Shown piece after piece: positions 24,416-38,257 of a DNA stretch of 64,000 nt. Below the pieces are notes generated by a model. The model worked only from the letters and a program-made list of their open reading frames with translations. It ran no database searches and was not told the DNA's origin. Made by a program: the position numbers and the translations under genes. Within the stretch, counting starts at the first letter, position 1; every line of letters begins with the position of its first letter. This stretch comes from Petrolisthes cinctipes (taxonomy: Eukaryota > Arthropoda > Malacostraca > Decapoda > Porcellanidae): NCBI GenBank assembly GCA_033782935.1, contig JAWQEG010000623.1:390001-454000 (forward strand), given 5' to 3'.

Positions 24416-26059
24416 ACATATCGCTTCTAGGACCCAAAAATATCGAATTTTCGGGTTTTTTTAGCATGAATTTGGGATATAAACGGATACAGAAGATGCA
24501 TACACATATTGACTTTGGGCACCTAAAATATCGATTTTCAGCATGTTTTGGGCCTGTATTTTGAAAATACTGTAACACGGAGTAGGCATGTACAGATCGC
24601 TATTGGAACCCAAAAATATCGAATTATCGTGTGTTTTGAGCCTGAATTTGAGATATAAACGGGTACAGAAGATGCATGCACATATCGACTTTGGGCACCT
24701 AAAATATCGATTTTAGCATGTTTTGGGGTCATATCTTGAAAATATTCTTTCACTGAGTAGGCATGTACAGATCGCTTCTGGAACCCAAAAATATCGAATT
24801 TTCGGGTGTTTTGAACCTGAATTTGGGATATAAACGGGTACAAAAGATGAATGCAAATATTGACATAGGGCACCTAAAATATTGATTTTCAGCATGTTTT
24901 GGGCCTGTATTTTAAAAATACTCTAACTCGGAGTAGGCATGTACAGATCTCTTCTGGAACCCAAAAATATCGAATTTGCGGGTGTTTTGAGCCAGAATTT
25001 GAGATATAAACGGGTACAGAAGAAGCATGCACATATCGACTTTGGGCACCTAAAATATCGATTTTTAGCATGTTTTGGTTCTATATTTTGAAAATATTCT
25101 AGCACTGAGTAGGCATGTACAGATCGCTTCTGGGACCCAAAAATATCGAATTTTCGGGGTTTTTTAGCATGAATTTGGGATATAAACGGATACAGATGAT
25201 GCATACACATATTTACTTTGGGCACCTAAAATATCGATTTTCAGCATGTTTTGGGCCTGTATTTTGAAAATACTGTAACACGGAGTAGGCATGTACAGAT
25301 CGCTTTTGGGACCCAAAAATATTGAATTTTCGGGTGTTTTGAGCCTGAATTTGAGATATAAACGGGTACAGAAGATGCATGCACATATCGACTTTGGGCA
25401 CCTAAAATATCGATTTTCAGCATGTTTTATTCCCATAATTTGAAAAAAATCTAGCACTGAGTAGGCATGTACAGATCGCTTCTGGGACCCAAAAATATCG
25501 AATTTTCGGGTGTTCTGAGCTTGAATTTAGGAAACAAACTTGTACAGAAGATGCATACACATATTGACTTTTGGCACCTTAAACATTGATTTTCAGCATG
25601 TTTTGGGCCTGTATTTTAAAAATACTCTAACACGGAGTAGGCATGGACAGATCGCTTTTGGGACCCAAAAATATCGAATTTTCGGGTGTTTTGAGCTTAA
25701 ATTTGAGATATAAACGGGTACAGAAGATGCATGCACATATCGACTTTGGACACTTAAAATATCGATTTTTAGCATGTTATAAGCCTATATTTAAAAAACA
25801 TTCTAGCACTGAGTAGGCATGTACAGATCGCTATTGGGACCCAAAAATATCGAATAATCGTGTGTTTTGAGATGAATTTGAGATATAAACTGGTACAGAA
25901 GATGCATGCACATATCGACTTTGGGCACCTAAAATATCGATTTTTAGCATGTTTTGGGCTCATATCTTGAAAATATTCTAGCACTGAGTACGCATGTACA
26001 GATCGCTTCTAGGACCCAAAAATATCGAATTTTCGGCTGTTTTGAGCTAGAATTTAGGA

Positions 26060-27660
26060 AATAAACGGACTTAAAAGATGAATGCAAATATTGACATAGG
26101 TCACCTAAAATATTGATTTTTTAGCATGTTTTTGGCCTGTATTTTAAAAATACTCTAACTCGGAGTAGGCATGTACAGATCTCTTGTGGAACCCAAAAAT
26201 ATCGAATTTGCGGGTGTTTTGAGCCTGAATTTGAGATATAAACGGGTACAGAAGATGCATGCACATATCGACTTTGGGCACCCAAAATTTCGATTTTCAG
26301 CATGTTTTGGGCACATATTTTGAAAAAAATCTAGCACTGAGTAGGCATGTACAGATCGCTTCTGGGACCCAAAAATATCGAATTTTCGTTTTTTTTTTTA
26401 GCATGAATTTGGGATATAAACGAATACAGAAGATGCATACACATATGGCCTTTGGGCACCTAAAATATCGATTTTCAGCATGTTTTGGGCCTGTATTTTG
26501 AAAATACTGTAACACGGAGTAGGCATGTACAGATCGCTTTTGGGACCCAAAAATATCGAATTCTCGTGTGTTTTGAGCCTGAATTTGAGATAAAAACGGG
26601 TACAGAAGATGCATGCACATATCGACTTTGGGCACCTAAAATATTGATTTTTAACATGTTTTGGGACTATATTTTGAAAATATTCTAGCACTGAGTAGGC
26701 ATGTACAGATCGCTTCTGGGACCAAAAAATATCGAATTTTCGGGTTTTTTTAGCATGAATTTGGGATATAAACGGATACAGAAGATGCATACACATATTG
26801 ACTTTGGGCACCTAAAATATCGATTTTCAGCATGTTTTTGGCCTGTAATTTGAAAATACTGTAACACGGAGTAGGCATGTACAGATCGCTATTGAGACCC
26901 AAAAATATCGAATTATCGTGTGTTTTGAGCCTGAATTTGAAATATAAACGGGTACAGAAGATGCATGCACATATCGACTTTGGGCACCTAAAATATCGAT
27001 TTTTAGCATGTTTTGGGCTCATATCTTGAAAATATTCTAGCACTGAGTAGGCATGTACAGATCGCTTCTAGGACCCAAAAATATCGAATTTTCGGCTGTT
27101 TTGAGCCAGAATTTGGGAAATAAACGGACTTAAAATATTCATACACATATTGACTTTGGGCACCTAAAATATCGATTTTCAGCATGTTTTGGGCCTGTAA
27201 TTTGAAAATACTGTAACACGGAGTAGGCATGTACAGATCGCTTTTGGGACCCAAAAATATCGAATTTTCGGGTGTTTTGAGCCTGAATTTGAGATATAAA
27301 CGGGTACAGAAGATGCATGCACATATCGACTTTGGGCACCTAAAATATCGATTTTTAGCATGTTTTGGGACTATATTTTGAAAATATTCTAGCACTGAGT
27401 AGGCATGTACAGATCGCTATTGGGACCCAAAAATATCGAATTATCGTGTGTTTTGAGCCTGAATTTGAGATATAAACGGGTACAGAAGATGCATGCACAT
27501 ATCGACTTTGGGCACCTAAAATATCGATTTTTAGCATGTTTTGGGCTCATATCTTGAAAATATTCTAGCACTGAGTACGCATGTACAGATCGCTTCTAGG
27601 ACCCAAAAATATCGAATTTTCGGCTGTTTTGAGCTAGAATTTAGGAAATAAACGGACTTA
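26060..27660 (+). repeat. Segment repeated 19-21 monomers downstream, copy 1
   Basis: From about 26,060 to 26,860 it matches 29,405-30,205 at an offset of 3,345 bp. From about 26,860 to 27,660 it matches 30,557-31,357 at 3,697 bp. The offsets differ by 352 bp, so the downstream copy has gained, or this copy has lost, exactly one dimer. The part 26,323-27,408 is also the second copy of the 2,993-bp offset repeat that begins at 23,330. Confidence 0.8.
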
Positions 27661-29400
27661 AAAGATGCATACACATATTGACTTTGGGCACCTAAAATAT
27701 CGATTTTCAGCATGTTTTTGGCCTGTATTTTGAAAATACTGTAACACGGAGTAGGCATGTACAGATCGCTTTTGGGACCCAAAAATATTGAATTTTCGGG
27801 TGTTTTGAGCCAGAATTTGAGATATAAACGAGTACAGAAGATGCAAGCACATATCGACTTTGGGAACCTAAAATATCGATTTTTAGCATGTTTTGGGCTC
27901 ATATCTTGAAAATATTCTAGCACTGAGTAGGCATGTACAGATCGCTTCTGGAACCCAAAAATATCCAATTTTCAGGTGTTTTGAATCTGAATTTGAGATA
28001 TAAACGGGTACAAAAGATGAATGCAAATATTGACATAGGGCACCTAAAATATTGATTTTCAGCATGTTTTGGGCCTGTATTTTAAAAATACTCTAACTCG
28101 GAGTAGGCATGTACAGATCTCTTCTGGAACCCAAAAATATCGAATTTGCGGGTGTTTTGAGCCTGAATTTGAGATATAAACGGGTACAGAAGATGCATGC
28201 ACATATCGACTTTGGGCACCCAAAATTTCGATTTTAAGCATGTTTTGGGCACATATTTTGAAATAAATCTAGCACTGAGTAGGCATGTACAGATCGCTTC
28301 TGAGACCCAAAAATATCGAATTTTCGGGTGTTTTGAGCCTGAATTTGAGATATAAACGGGTACAGAAGATGCATGCACATATCGACTTTGGGCACCTAAA
28401 TTATCGATTTTTAGCATGTTTTGGGCTCATATCTTGAAAATATTCTAGCACTGAGTAGGCATGTACAGATCGCTTCTAGTACCCAAAAATATCGAATTTT
28501 CGGCTGTTTTGAGCTAGAATTTAGGAAATAAACGGACTTAAAAGATGCATACACATATTGACTTTGGGCACCTAAAATATCGATTTTCAGCATGTTTTTG
28601 GCCTGTATTTTGAAAATACTGTAACACGGAGTAGGCATGTACAGATCGCTTTTGGGACCCAAAAATATTGAATTTTCGGGTGTTTTGAACCAGAATTTGA
28701 GATATAAACGAGTACAGAAGATGCATGCACATATCGACTTTGGGAACCTAAAATATCGATTTTTAGCATGTTTTGGGCTCATATCTTGAAAATATTCTAG
28801 CACTGAGTAGGCATGTACAGATCGCTTCTGGAACCCACAAATATCTAATTTTCGGGTGTTTTGAATCTGAATTTGAGATATAAACGGGTACAAAAGATGA
28901 ATGCAAATATTGACATAGGGCACCTAAAATATTGATTTTCAGCATGTTTTGGACCTGTATTTTAAAAATACTCTAACTCGGAGTAGGCATGTACAGATCT
29001 CTTCTGGAACCCAAAAATATCGAATTTGCGGGTGTTTTGAGCCTGAATTTGAGATATAAACGGGTACAGAAGATGCATGCACATATCGACTTTGGGCACC
29101 CAAAATTTCGATTTTCAACATGTTTTGGGCACATATTTTGAAATAAATCTAGCACTGAGTAGGCATGTACAGATCGCTTCTGAGACCCAAAAATATCGAA
29201 TTTTCGGGTGTTTTGAGCCTGAATTTGAAATATAAACGGGTACAGAAGATGCATGCACATATCGACTTTGGGCACCTAAAATATCGATTTTTAGCATGTT
29301 TTGGGCTCATATCTTGAAAATTTTCTATCACTGAGTACGCATGTACAGATCGCTTCTAGGACCCAAAAATATCGAATTTTCGGCTGTTTTGAGCTAGAAT
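27520..29400 (+). repeat. 5-mer tandem duplication (880-bp unit, two copies plus a fragment)
   Basis: Units are about 27,520-28,399 and 28,400-29,279, with a fragment to about 29,425. Both units read 'gggctcatatcttgaaaat', 'ggctgttttgagctagaa', 'cggacttaaaagatgc', 'gtacaaaagatgaatgc', 'aatttgcgggtg' and 'gaaataaatctagc' in order. The fragment starts the same way but after 'cggacttaaaagatg' continues with 'aatgcaaatattgac', a switch to the monomer order found at about 26,079. Confidence 0.9.
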
Positions 29401-29775
29401 TTAGGAAATAAGCGGACTTAAAAGATGAATGCAAATATTGACATAGGTCACCTAAAATATTGATTTTTTAGCATGTTTTGGGCCTGTATTTTAAAAATAC
29501 TCTAACTCGGAGTAGGCATGTACAGATCTCTTCTGGAACCCAAAAATATCGAATTTGCGGGTGTTTTGAGCCTGAATTTGAGATATAAACGGGTACAGAA
29601 GATGCATTCACATATCGACTTTGGGCACCCAAAATTTCGATTTTCAGCATGTTTTGGGCACATATTTTGAAAAAAATCTAGCACTGAGTAGGCATGTACA
29701 GATCGCTTCTGGGACCCAAAAATATCGAATTTTCGGGTTTTTTTAGCATGAATTTGGGATATAAACGAATACAGA
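29090..29775 (+). repeat. 22-monomer offset repeat, copy 1 (3,874 bp)
   Basis: It matches 32,964-33,649. Both share 'acccaaaatttcg', 'ttcaacatgttttggg', 'gaaataaatctagc', 'gaaaattttctatcac' and 'cataggtcacc' in order. The copies differ by a few point changes such as 'ataagcgg' here against 'ataaacgg' there. Confidence 0.85.
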
Positions 29776-30374
29776 AGATGCATACACATATGGACTTTGG
29801 GCACCTAAAATATCGATTTTCAGCATGTTTTGGGCCTGTATTTTGAAAATACTGTAACACGGAGTAGGCATGTACAGATCGCTTTTGGGACCCAAAAATA
29901 TAGAATTCTCGTGTGTTTTGAGCCTGAATTTGAGATAAAAACGGGTACAGAAGATGCATGCACATATCGACTTTGGGCACCTAAAATATCGATTTTTAAC
30001 ATGTTTTGGGACTATATTTTGAAAATATTCTAGCACTGAGTAGGCATGTACAGATCGCTTCTGGAACCCAAAAATATCGAATTTTCGGGTTTTTTTAGCA
30101 TAAATTTGGGATATAAACGGATACAGAAGATGCATACACATATTGACTTTGGGCACCTAAAATATCGATTTTCAGCATGTTTTGGGCCTGTAATTTGAAA
30201 ATACTGTAACACGGAGTAGGCATGTACAGATCGCTTTTGGGACCCAAAAATATCGAATTTTCGTGTGTTTTGAGCCTGAATTTGAGATATAAACGGGTAC
30301 AGAAGATGCATGCACATATCGACTTTGGGCACCTAAAATATCGATTTTTAGCATGTTTTGGGACTATATTTTGA

Positions 30375-31575
30375 AAATATTCTAGCACTGAGTAGGCATG
30401 TACAGATCGCTTCTGGGACCCAAAAATATCGAATTTTCGGGTTTTTTTAGCATGAATTTGGGATATAAACGGATACAGATGATGCATACACATATTTACT
30501 TTGGGCACCTAAAATATCGATTTTCAGCATGTTTTGGGCCTGTATTTTGAAAATACTGTAACACAGAGTAGGCATGTACAGATCGCTATTGAGACCCAAA
30601 AATATCGAATTATCGTGTGTTTTGAGCCTGAATTTGAAATATAAACGGGTACAGAAGATGCATGCACATATCGACTTTGGGCACCTAAAATATCGATTTT
30701 TAGCATGTTTTGGGCTCATATCTTGAAAATATTCTAGCACTGAGTAGGCATGTACAGATCGCTTCTAGGACCCAAAAATATCGAATTTTCGGCTGTTTTG
30801 AGCCAGAATTTGGGAAATAAACGGACTTAAAATATTCATACACATATTGACTTTGGGTACCTAAAATATCGATTTTCAGCATGTTTTGGGCCTGTATTTT
30901 GAAAATACTGTAACACGGAGTAGGCATGTACAGATCGCTTTTGGGACCCAAAAATATCGAATTTTCGTGTGTTTTGAGCCTGAATTTGAGATATAAACGG
31001 GTACAGAAGATGCATGCACATATCGACTTTGGGCACCTAAAATATCGATTTTTAGCATGTTTTGGGACTATATTTTGAAAATATTCTAGCACTGAGTAGG
31101 CATGTACAGATCGCTATTGGGACCCAAAAATATCGAATTATCGTGTGTTTTGAGCCTGAATTTGAGATATAAACGGGTACAGAAGATGCATGCACATATC
31201 GACTTTGGGCACCTAAAATATAGATTTTTAGCATGTTTTGGGCTCATATTTTGAAAATATTCTAGCACTGAGTACGCATGTACAGATCGCTTCTAGGACC
31301 CAAAAATATCGAATTTTCGGCTGTTTTGAGCTAGAATTTAGGAAATAAACGGACTTAAAAGATGCATACACATATTGACTTTGGGCACCTAAAATATCGA
31401 TTTTCAGCATGTTTTTGGCCTATATTTTGAAAATATTCTAGCACTGAGTAGGCATGTACAGATCGTTTCTGGGACCCAAAAATATCGAATTTTAGGGTTT
31501 TTGTTAGCATGAATTTGGGATATAAACGGATACAGAAGATGCATACACATATTGACTTTGGGCACCTAAAATATC
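30375..31575 (+). repeat. 20-monomer offset repeat, copy 1 (3,522 bp)
   Basis: About 1.2 kb matches 33,897-35,097 nearly base for base. The order is 'acagatgatgcatac' with 'atatttac', 'cacagagtagg', 'cgctattgagaccc', 'ggctgttttgagcc', 'aaaatattcatacac', 'cgctattgggaccc' and 'ttagggtttttgttagc'. The copies separate near 31,575, where this one reads 'gaatttttgcaagtttt'. Confidence 0.9.
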
Positions 31576-31919
31576 GAATTTTTGCAAGTTTTGGGCCTGT
31601 AATTTGAAAATACTGTAACACGGAGTAGGCATGTACAGATCTCTTCTGGAACCCAAAAATATCGAATTTTCGTGTGTTTTGAGCCTGAATTTGAGATATA
31701 AACGGGTACAGAAGATGCATGCACATATCGACTTTGGGCACCTAAAATATCGATTTTTAGCATGTTTCGGGACTATATTTTGAAAATATTCTAGCACTGA
31801 GTAGGCATGTACAGATCGCTTCTGGGACCCAAAAATATCGAATTTTCGGGTTTTTTTAGCATGAATTTGGGATATAAACGGATACAGATGATGCATACAC
31901 ATATTTACTTTGGGCACCT

Positions 31920-32965
31920 AAAATATCGATTTTCAGCATGTTTTGGGCCTGTATTTTGAAAATACTGTAACACGGAGTAGGCATGTACAGATCGCTTTTG
32001 GGACTCAAAAATATCAAATTTTCGTGTGTTTTGAGCCTGAATTTGAGATATAAACGGGTACAGAAGATGCATGCACATATCGACTTTGGGCACCTAAAAT
32101 ATAGATTTTTAGCATGTTTTGGGCTCATATCTTGAAAATATTCTAGCACTGAGTAGGCATGTACAGATTGCTTCTAGGTCCCAAAAATATCGAATATTCG
32201 GCTGTTTTGAGCCAGAATTTGGGAAATAAACGGACTTAAAAGATGCATTCACATATTGACTTTTGGCACCTAAAATATCGATTTCAGCATGTTTTGGGCC
32301 TGTATATTGAAAATACTGTAACACGGAGTAGGCATGTACAGATCGCTTCTGGGACCCAAAAATATCGAATTTTCGGGTTTTTTGAGCATGAATTTGAGAT
32401 ATAAACGGGTACAGGAGATGCATGCACATATCGACTTTGGACACTTAAAATATCGATTTTGAGCATGTTTTGGGTCTGTATCTTGAAAATACTCTAACAC
32501 GGAGTAGGCATGTACAGATCGCATCTGGGACCCAAAAATATTGAATTATCGGGTGTTTTGAGCCTGAATTTGAGATATAAACGGGTACTGAAGATACATG
32601 CACATATTGACTTTGGGCACCCAAAATTTCGATTTTTAGCATGTTTTGGGACTATATTTTGAAAATATTCTAGCACTGATTAGGCATGTACAGATCGCTT
32701 CTGGGACCCAAAAATATCGAATTTTCGGGTTTTTTTTTAGCATGAATTTGGGATATAAACGGATACAGAAGATGCATACACATATTGACTTAGGGCACCT
32801 AAAATATCAATTTTCAGCAGTTTTGGGCCTGTATTTTGAAAATACTGTAACACGGAGTAGGCATGTACAGATCGCTTTTGGGACCCAAAACAATCGAATT
32901 TTCGTGTGTTTTGAGCCTGAATTTGAGATATAAACGGGTACAGAAGATGCATGCACATATCGACT
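31920..32965 (+). repeat. Five-copy block, copy 1
   Basis: It is marked by 'gggactcaaaaatatcaaat', 'gcttctaggtccc', 'ctgttttgagccagaattt', 'agatgcattcac', 'tttgagcatgttttgggtc', 'gatcgcatctggg', 'cactgattagg' and a one-base deletion in 'cagcagttttggg' near 32,816. All marks recur in order in the next two copies at offsets of 3,170-3,171 and then 3,168 bp. This copy carries 'ccaaaacaatcg' near 32,885, not seen in the others. Confidence 0.85.
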
Positions 32966-33649
32966 TTGGGCACCCAAAATTTCGATTTTCAACATGTTTT
33001 GGGCACATATTTTGAAATAAATCTAGCACTGAGTAGGCATGTACAGATCGCTTCTGAGACCCAAAAATATCGAATTTTCGGGTGTTTTGAGCCTGAATTT
33101 GAGATATAAACGGGTACAGAAGATGCATGCACATATCGACTTTGGGCACCTAAAATATCGATTTTTAGCATGTTTTGGGCTCATATCTTGAAAATTTTCT
33201 ATCACTGAGTACGCATGTACAGATCGCTTCTAGGACCCAAAAATATCGAATTTTCGGCTGTTTTGAGCTAGAATTTAGGAAATAAACGGACTTAAAAGAT
33301 GAATGCAAATATTGACATAGGTCACCTAAAATATTGATTTTTTAGCATGTTTTGGGCCTGTATTTTAAAAATACTCTAACTCGGAGTAGGCATGTACAGA
33401 TCTCTTCTGGAACCCAAAAATATCGAATTTGCGGGTGTTTTGAGCCTGAATTTGAGATATAAACGGGTACAGAAGATGCATGCACATATCAACTTTGGGC
33501 ACCCAAAATTTCGATTTTCAGCATGTTTTGGGCACATATTTTGAAAAAAATCTAGCACTGAGTAGGCATGTACAGATCGCTTCTGGGACCCAAAAATATC
33601 GAATTTTCGGGTTTTTTTAGCATGAATTTGGGATATAAACGAATACAGA
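32964..33649 (+). repeat. 22-monomer offset repeat, copy 2 (partner of 29,090-29,775)
   Basis: Its left edge is abrupt. Upstream of 32,964 the monomer belongs to the five-copy block, and the switch happens within one monomer. Its right edge near 33,649 passes directly into a 352-bp dimer duplication. Confidence 0.85.
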
Positions 33650-34255
33650 TGATGCATACACATATTTACTTTGGGCACCTAAAATATCGATTTTCAGCAT
33701 GTTTTGGGCCTGTATTTTGAAAATACTGTAACACAGAGTAGGCATGTACAGATCGCTATTGAGACCCAAAAATATCGAATTATCGTGTGTTTTGAGCCTG
33801 AATTTGAAATATAAACGGGTACAGAAGATGCATGCACATATCGACTTTGGGCACCTAAAATATCGATTTTTAGCATGTTTTGGGCTCATATCTTGAAAAT
33901 ATTCTAGCACTGAGTAGGCATGTACAGATCGCTTCTGGGACCCAAAAATATCGAATTTTCGGGTTTTTTTAGCATGAATTTGGGATATAAACGGATACAG
34001 ATGATGCATACACATATTTACTTTGGGCACCTAAAATATCGATTTTCAGCATGTTTTGGGCCTGTATTTTGAAAATACTGTAACACAGAGTAGGCATGTA
34101 CAGATCGCTATTGAGACCCAAAAATATCGAATTATCGTGTGTTTTGAGCCTGAATTTGAAATATAAACGGGTACAGAAGATGCATGCACATATCGACTTT
34201 GGGCACCTAAAATATCGATTTTTAGCATGTTTTGGGCTCATATCTTGAAAATATT
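33552..34255 (+). repeat. Perfect-phase 352-bp dimer tandem duplication
   Basis: Two adjacent dimers (about 33,552-33,903 and 33,904-34,255) share 'acagatgatgcatac', 'atatttac', 'cacagagtagg', 'cgctattgagaccc' and 'gaattatcgtgtg'. I noticed only a few differences, for example 'aacgaatac' against 'aacggatac', and the differing first junction. Such similarity between neighbours suggests a very recent event. Confidence 0.85.
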
Positions 34256-35097
34256 CTAGCACTGAGTAGGCATGTACAGATCGCTTCTAGGACCCAAAAA
34301 TATCGAATTTTCGGCTGTTTTGAGCCAGAATTTGGGAAATAAACGGACTTAAAATATTCATACACATATTGACTTTGGGTACCTAAAATATCGATTTTCA
34401 GCATGTTTTGGGCCTGTATTTTGAAAATACTGTAACACGGAGTAGGCATGTACAGATCGCTTTTGGGACCCAAAAATATCGAATTTTCGTGTGTTTTGAG
34501 CCTGAATTTGAGATATAAACGGGTACAGAAGATGCATGCACATATCGACTTTGGGCACCTAAAATATCGATTTTTAGCATGTTTTGGGACTATATTTTGA
34601 AAATATTCTAGCACTGAGTAGGCATGTACAGATCGCTATTGGGACCCAAAAATATCGAATTATCGTGTGTTTTGAGCCTGAATTTGAGATATAAACGGGT
34701 ACAGAAGATGCATGCACATATCGACTTTGGGCACCTAAAATATAGATTTTTAGCATGTTTTGGGCTCATATTTTGAAAATATTCTAGCACTGAGTACGCA
34801 TGTACAGATCGCTTCTAGGACCCAAAAATATCGAATTTTCGGCTGTTTTGAGCTAGAATTTAGGAAATAAACGGACTTAAAAGATGCATACACATATTGG
34901 CTTTGGGCACCTAAAATATCGATTTTCAGCATGTTTTTGGCCTATATTTTGAAAATATTCTAGCACTGAGTAGGCATGTACAGATCGTTTCTGGGACCCA
35001 AAAATATCGAATTTTAGGGTTTTTGTTAGCATGAATTTGGGATATAAACGGATACAGAAGATGCATACACATATTGACTTTGGGCACCTAAAATATC
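33897..35097 (+). repeat. 20-monomer offset repeat, copy 2 (partner of 30,375-31,575)
   Basis: After about 35,090 the match to the upstream copy changes from an offset of 3,522 bp to 3,170 bp, a loss of one 352-bp dimer. The missing dimer corresponds to about 31,575-31,925 upstream. Confidence 0.9.
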
Positions 35098-36390
35098 GAT
35101 TTTCAGCATGTTTTGGGCCTGTATTTTGAAAATACTGTAACACGGAGTAGGCATGTACAGATCGCTTTTGGGACTCAAAAATATCAAATTTTCGTGTGTT
35201 TTGAGCCTGAATTTGAGATATAAACGGGTACAGAAGATGCATGCACATATCGACTTTGGGCACCTAAAATATCGATTTTTAGCATGTTTTGGGCTCATAT
35301 CTTGAAAATATTCTAGCACTGAGTAGGCATGTACAGATTGCTTCTAGGTCCCAAAAATATCGAATATTCGGCTGTTTTGAGCCAGAATTTGGGAAATAAA
35401 CGGACTTAAAAGATGCATTCACATATTGACTTTTGGCACCTAAAATATCGATTTTCAGCATGTTTTGGGCCTGTATATTGAAAATACTGTAACACGGAGT
35501 AGGCATGTACAGATCGCTTCTGGGACCCAAAAATATCGAATTTTCGGGTTTTTTGAGCATGAATTTGAGATATAAACGGGTACAGGAGATGCATGCACAT
35601 ATCGACTTTGGACACTTAAAATATCGATTTTGAGCATGTTTTGGGTCTGTATCTTGAAAATACTCTAACACGGAGTAGGCATGTACAGATCGCATCTGGG
35701 ACCCAAAAATATTGAATTATCGGGTGTTTTGAGCCTGAATTTGAGATATAAACGGGTACTGAAGATACATGCACATATTGACTTTGGGCACCCAAAATAT
35801 CGATTTTTAGCATGTTTTGGGACTATATTTTGAAAATATTCTAGCACTGATTAGGCATGTACAGATCGCTTCTGGGACCCAAAAATATCGAATTTTCGGG
35901 TTTTTCTTTAGCATGAATTTGGGATATAAACGGATACAGAAGATGCATACACATATTGACTTTGGGCACCTAAAATATCAATTTTCAGCAGTTTTGGGCC
36001 TGTATTTTGAAAATACTGTAACACGGAGTAGGCATGTACAGATCGCTTTTGGGACCCAAAAATATCGAATTTTCGTGTATTTTGAGCCTGAATTTGAGAT
36101 ATAAACGGGTACAGAAGATGCATGCACATATCGACTTTGGGCACCTAAAATATCGATTTTTAGCATGTTTTGGGGTCATATCTTGAAAATATTCGAGCAC
36201 TGAGTAGGCATGTACAGATCGCTTCTGGGACCCAAAAATATCGATTTTTTTTTTTTTTTTGCATGAATTTGGGATATAAACGGATACAGAAGATGCATAC
36301 ACATATTGACTTTGGGCACCTAAAATATCGATTTTCAGCATATTTTGGGCCTGTATTTTGAAAATACTGTAACACGGAGTAGGCATGTAC
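35090..36390 (+). repeat. Five-copy block, copy 2
   Basis: It has the same ordered marks as copy 1, including the one-base deletion 'cagcagttttggg' near 35,987. It extends further right than copy 1, through 'attcgagcactg' and a monomer with a pure 16-T run at 36,245-36,260, to 'cagcatattttggg'. Confidence 0.9.
36245..36260 (+). repeat. Homopolymer run of 16 T
   Basis: The usual 'aattttcgggtgttttgagcc' stretch has become an uninterrupted run of 16 T between 'atcga' and 'gcatgaattt'. It is the extreme form of the poly-T subtype and recurs with the same length 3,168 bp downstream at 39,413-39,428. Confidence 0.95.
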
Positions 36391-37250
36391 AGATCTCGTC
36401 TAGGACCCAAAAATATCGAATTTTCGGGAGTTTTGAGCCTGAATTTGGGAAATAAACGGACTTAGAAGATGCATACACATATTGACTTTGGGCACCTAAA
36501 AAATCGATTTTCAGCATGTTTTGGGCCTGTATATTGAAAATACTCTAACACGGAGTAGACATGTACAGATCGCTTCTGGAACCCAAAAATATCGAATTTT
36601 CGGGTGTTTTGAGCCTGAATTTGAGATATAAACGGATACTGAAGATGCATGCACATATCGACTTTGGGCACCCAAAATATCGATTTTTAGCATGTTTTGG
36701 GCCTATATTTTGAAAATATTCTAGCACTGAGTAGGCATGTATAGATGGCTTCTGGGACCCACAAATATCGAATTTTCGGGTGTTTTGAGCCTGAATTTGT
36801 GATATAAACGGGTACTGAAGATGCATGCACATATCGACTTTGGGCACCCAAAATATCGATTTTTAGCATGTTTTGGGCCTATATTTTGAAAATATTCTAG
36901 CACTGAGAAGGCATGTACAGATCGCTTCTGGGACCCAAAAATATCGAATTTTCGGGGTTTTTGAGCCTGAATTTGAGATATAAACGGGTACAGAAGATGC
37001 ATGCCCATATCGACTTTGGGAACCTAAAATATAGATTTTTAGCATGTTTTGGGCTCATATCTTGAAAATATTATAGCACTGAGTAGGCATGTACAGATCG
37101 TTTCTGGGACCCAAAAATATCGAATTTTAGGGTTTTTGTTAGCATGAATTTGGGATATAAACGGATACAGAAGATGCATACACATATTGACTTTGGGCAC
37201 CTAAAATATCGATTTTTTGCAAGTTTTGGGCCTGTAATTTGAAAATACTG
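36385..37250 (+). repeat. 866-bp segment repeated at 44,483-45,348 (offset 8,098 bp)
   Basis: The ordered marks are 'agatctcgtctaggaccc', 'cgggagttttgagcc', 'cggacttagaagatgc', 'gagtagacatgtac', 'gaatttgtgatataaac', 'gatgcatgcccatatcg' and 'gattttttgcaagtttt'. The same order appears again at about 46,596-47,461. The match stops near 37,250 at 'aacacggagtagg' against 'aacccggagtagg'. Confidence 0.85.
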
Positions 37251-38257
37251 TAACACGGAGTAGGCATGTACAGATCTCTTCTGGAACCCAAAAATATCGA
37301 ATTTTCGTGTGTTTTGAGCCTGAATTTGAGATATAAACGGGTACAGAAGATGCATGCACATATCGACTTTGGGCACCTAAAATATCGATTTTTAGCATGT
37401 TTTGGGACTATATTTTGAAAATATTCTAGCACTGAGTAGGCATGTACAGATCGCTTCTGGGACCCAAAAATATCGAATTTTCGGGTTTTTTTAGCATGAA
37501 TTTGGGATATAAACGGATACAGATGATGCATACACATATTTACTTTGGGCACCTAAAATATCGATTTTCAGCATGTTTTGGGCCTGTATTTTGAAAATAC
37601 TGTAACACGGAGTAGGCATGTACAGATCGCTATTGAGACCCAAAAATATCGAATTATCGTGTGTTTTGAGCCTGAATTTGAGATATAAACGGGTACAGAA
37701 GATGCATGCACATATCGACTTTGGGCACCTAAAATATCGATTTTTAGCATGTTTTGGGCTCATATCTTGAAAATATTCTAGCACTGAGTAGGCATGTACA
37801 GATCGCTTCTAGGACCCAAAAATATCGAATTTTCGGCTGTTTTGAGCCAGAATTTGGGAAATAAACGGACTTAAAAGATTCATACACATATTGACTTTGG
37901 GCACTTAAAATATCGATTTTCAGCATGTTTTGGGCCTGTATTTTGAAAATACTGTAACACGGAGTAGGCATGTACAGATCGCTTTTGGGACCCAAAAATA
38001 TCGAATTTTCGTGTGTTTTGAGCCTGAATTTGAGATATAAACGGGTACAGAAGATGCATGCACATATCGACTTTGGGCACCTAAAATATCGATTTTTAGC
38101 ATGTTTTGGGACTATATTTTGAAAATATTCTAGCACTGAGTAGGCATGTACAGATCGCTTCTGGGACCCAAAAATATCGAATTTTCGGATATTTTTAACA
38201 TGAATTTGGGATATAAACGGATACAGAAGATGCATACACATATTGACTTTGGGCACC

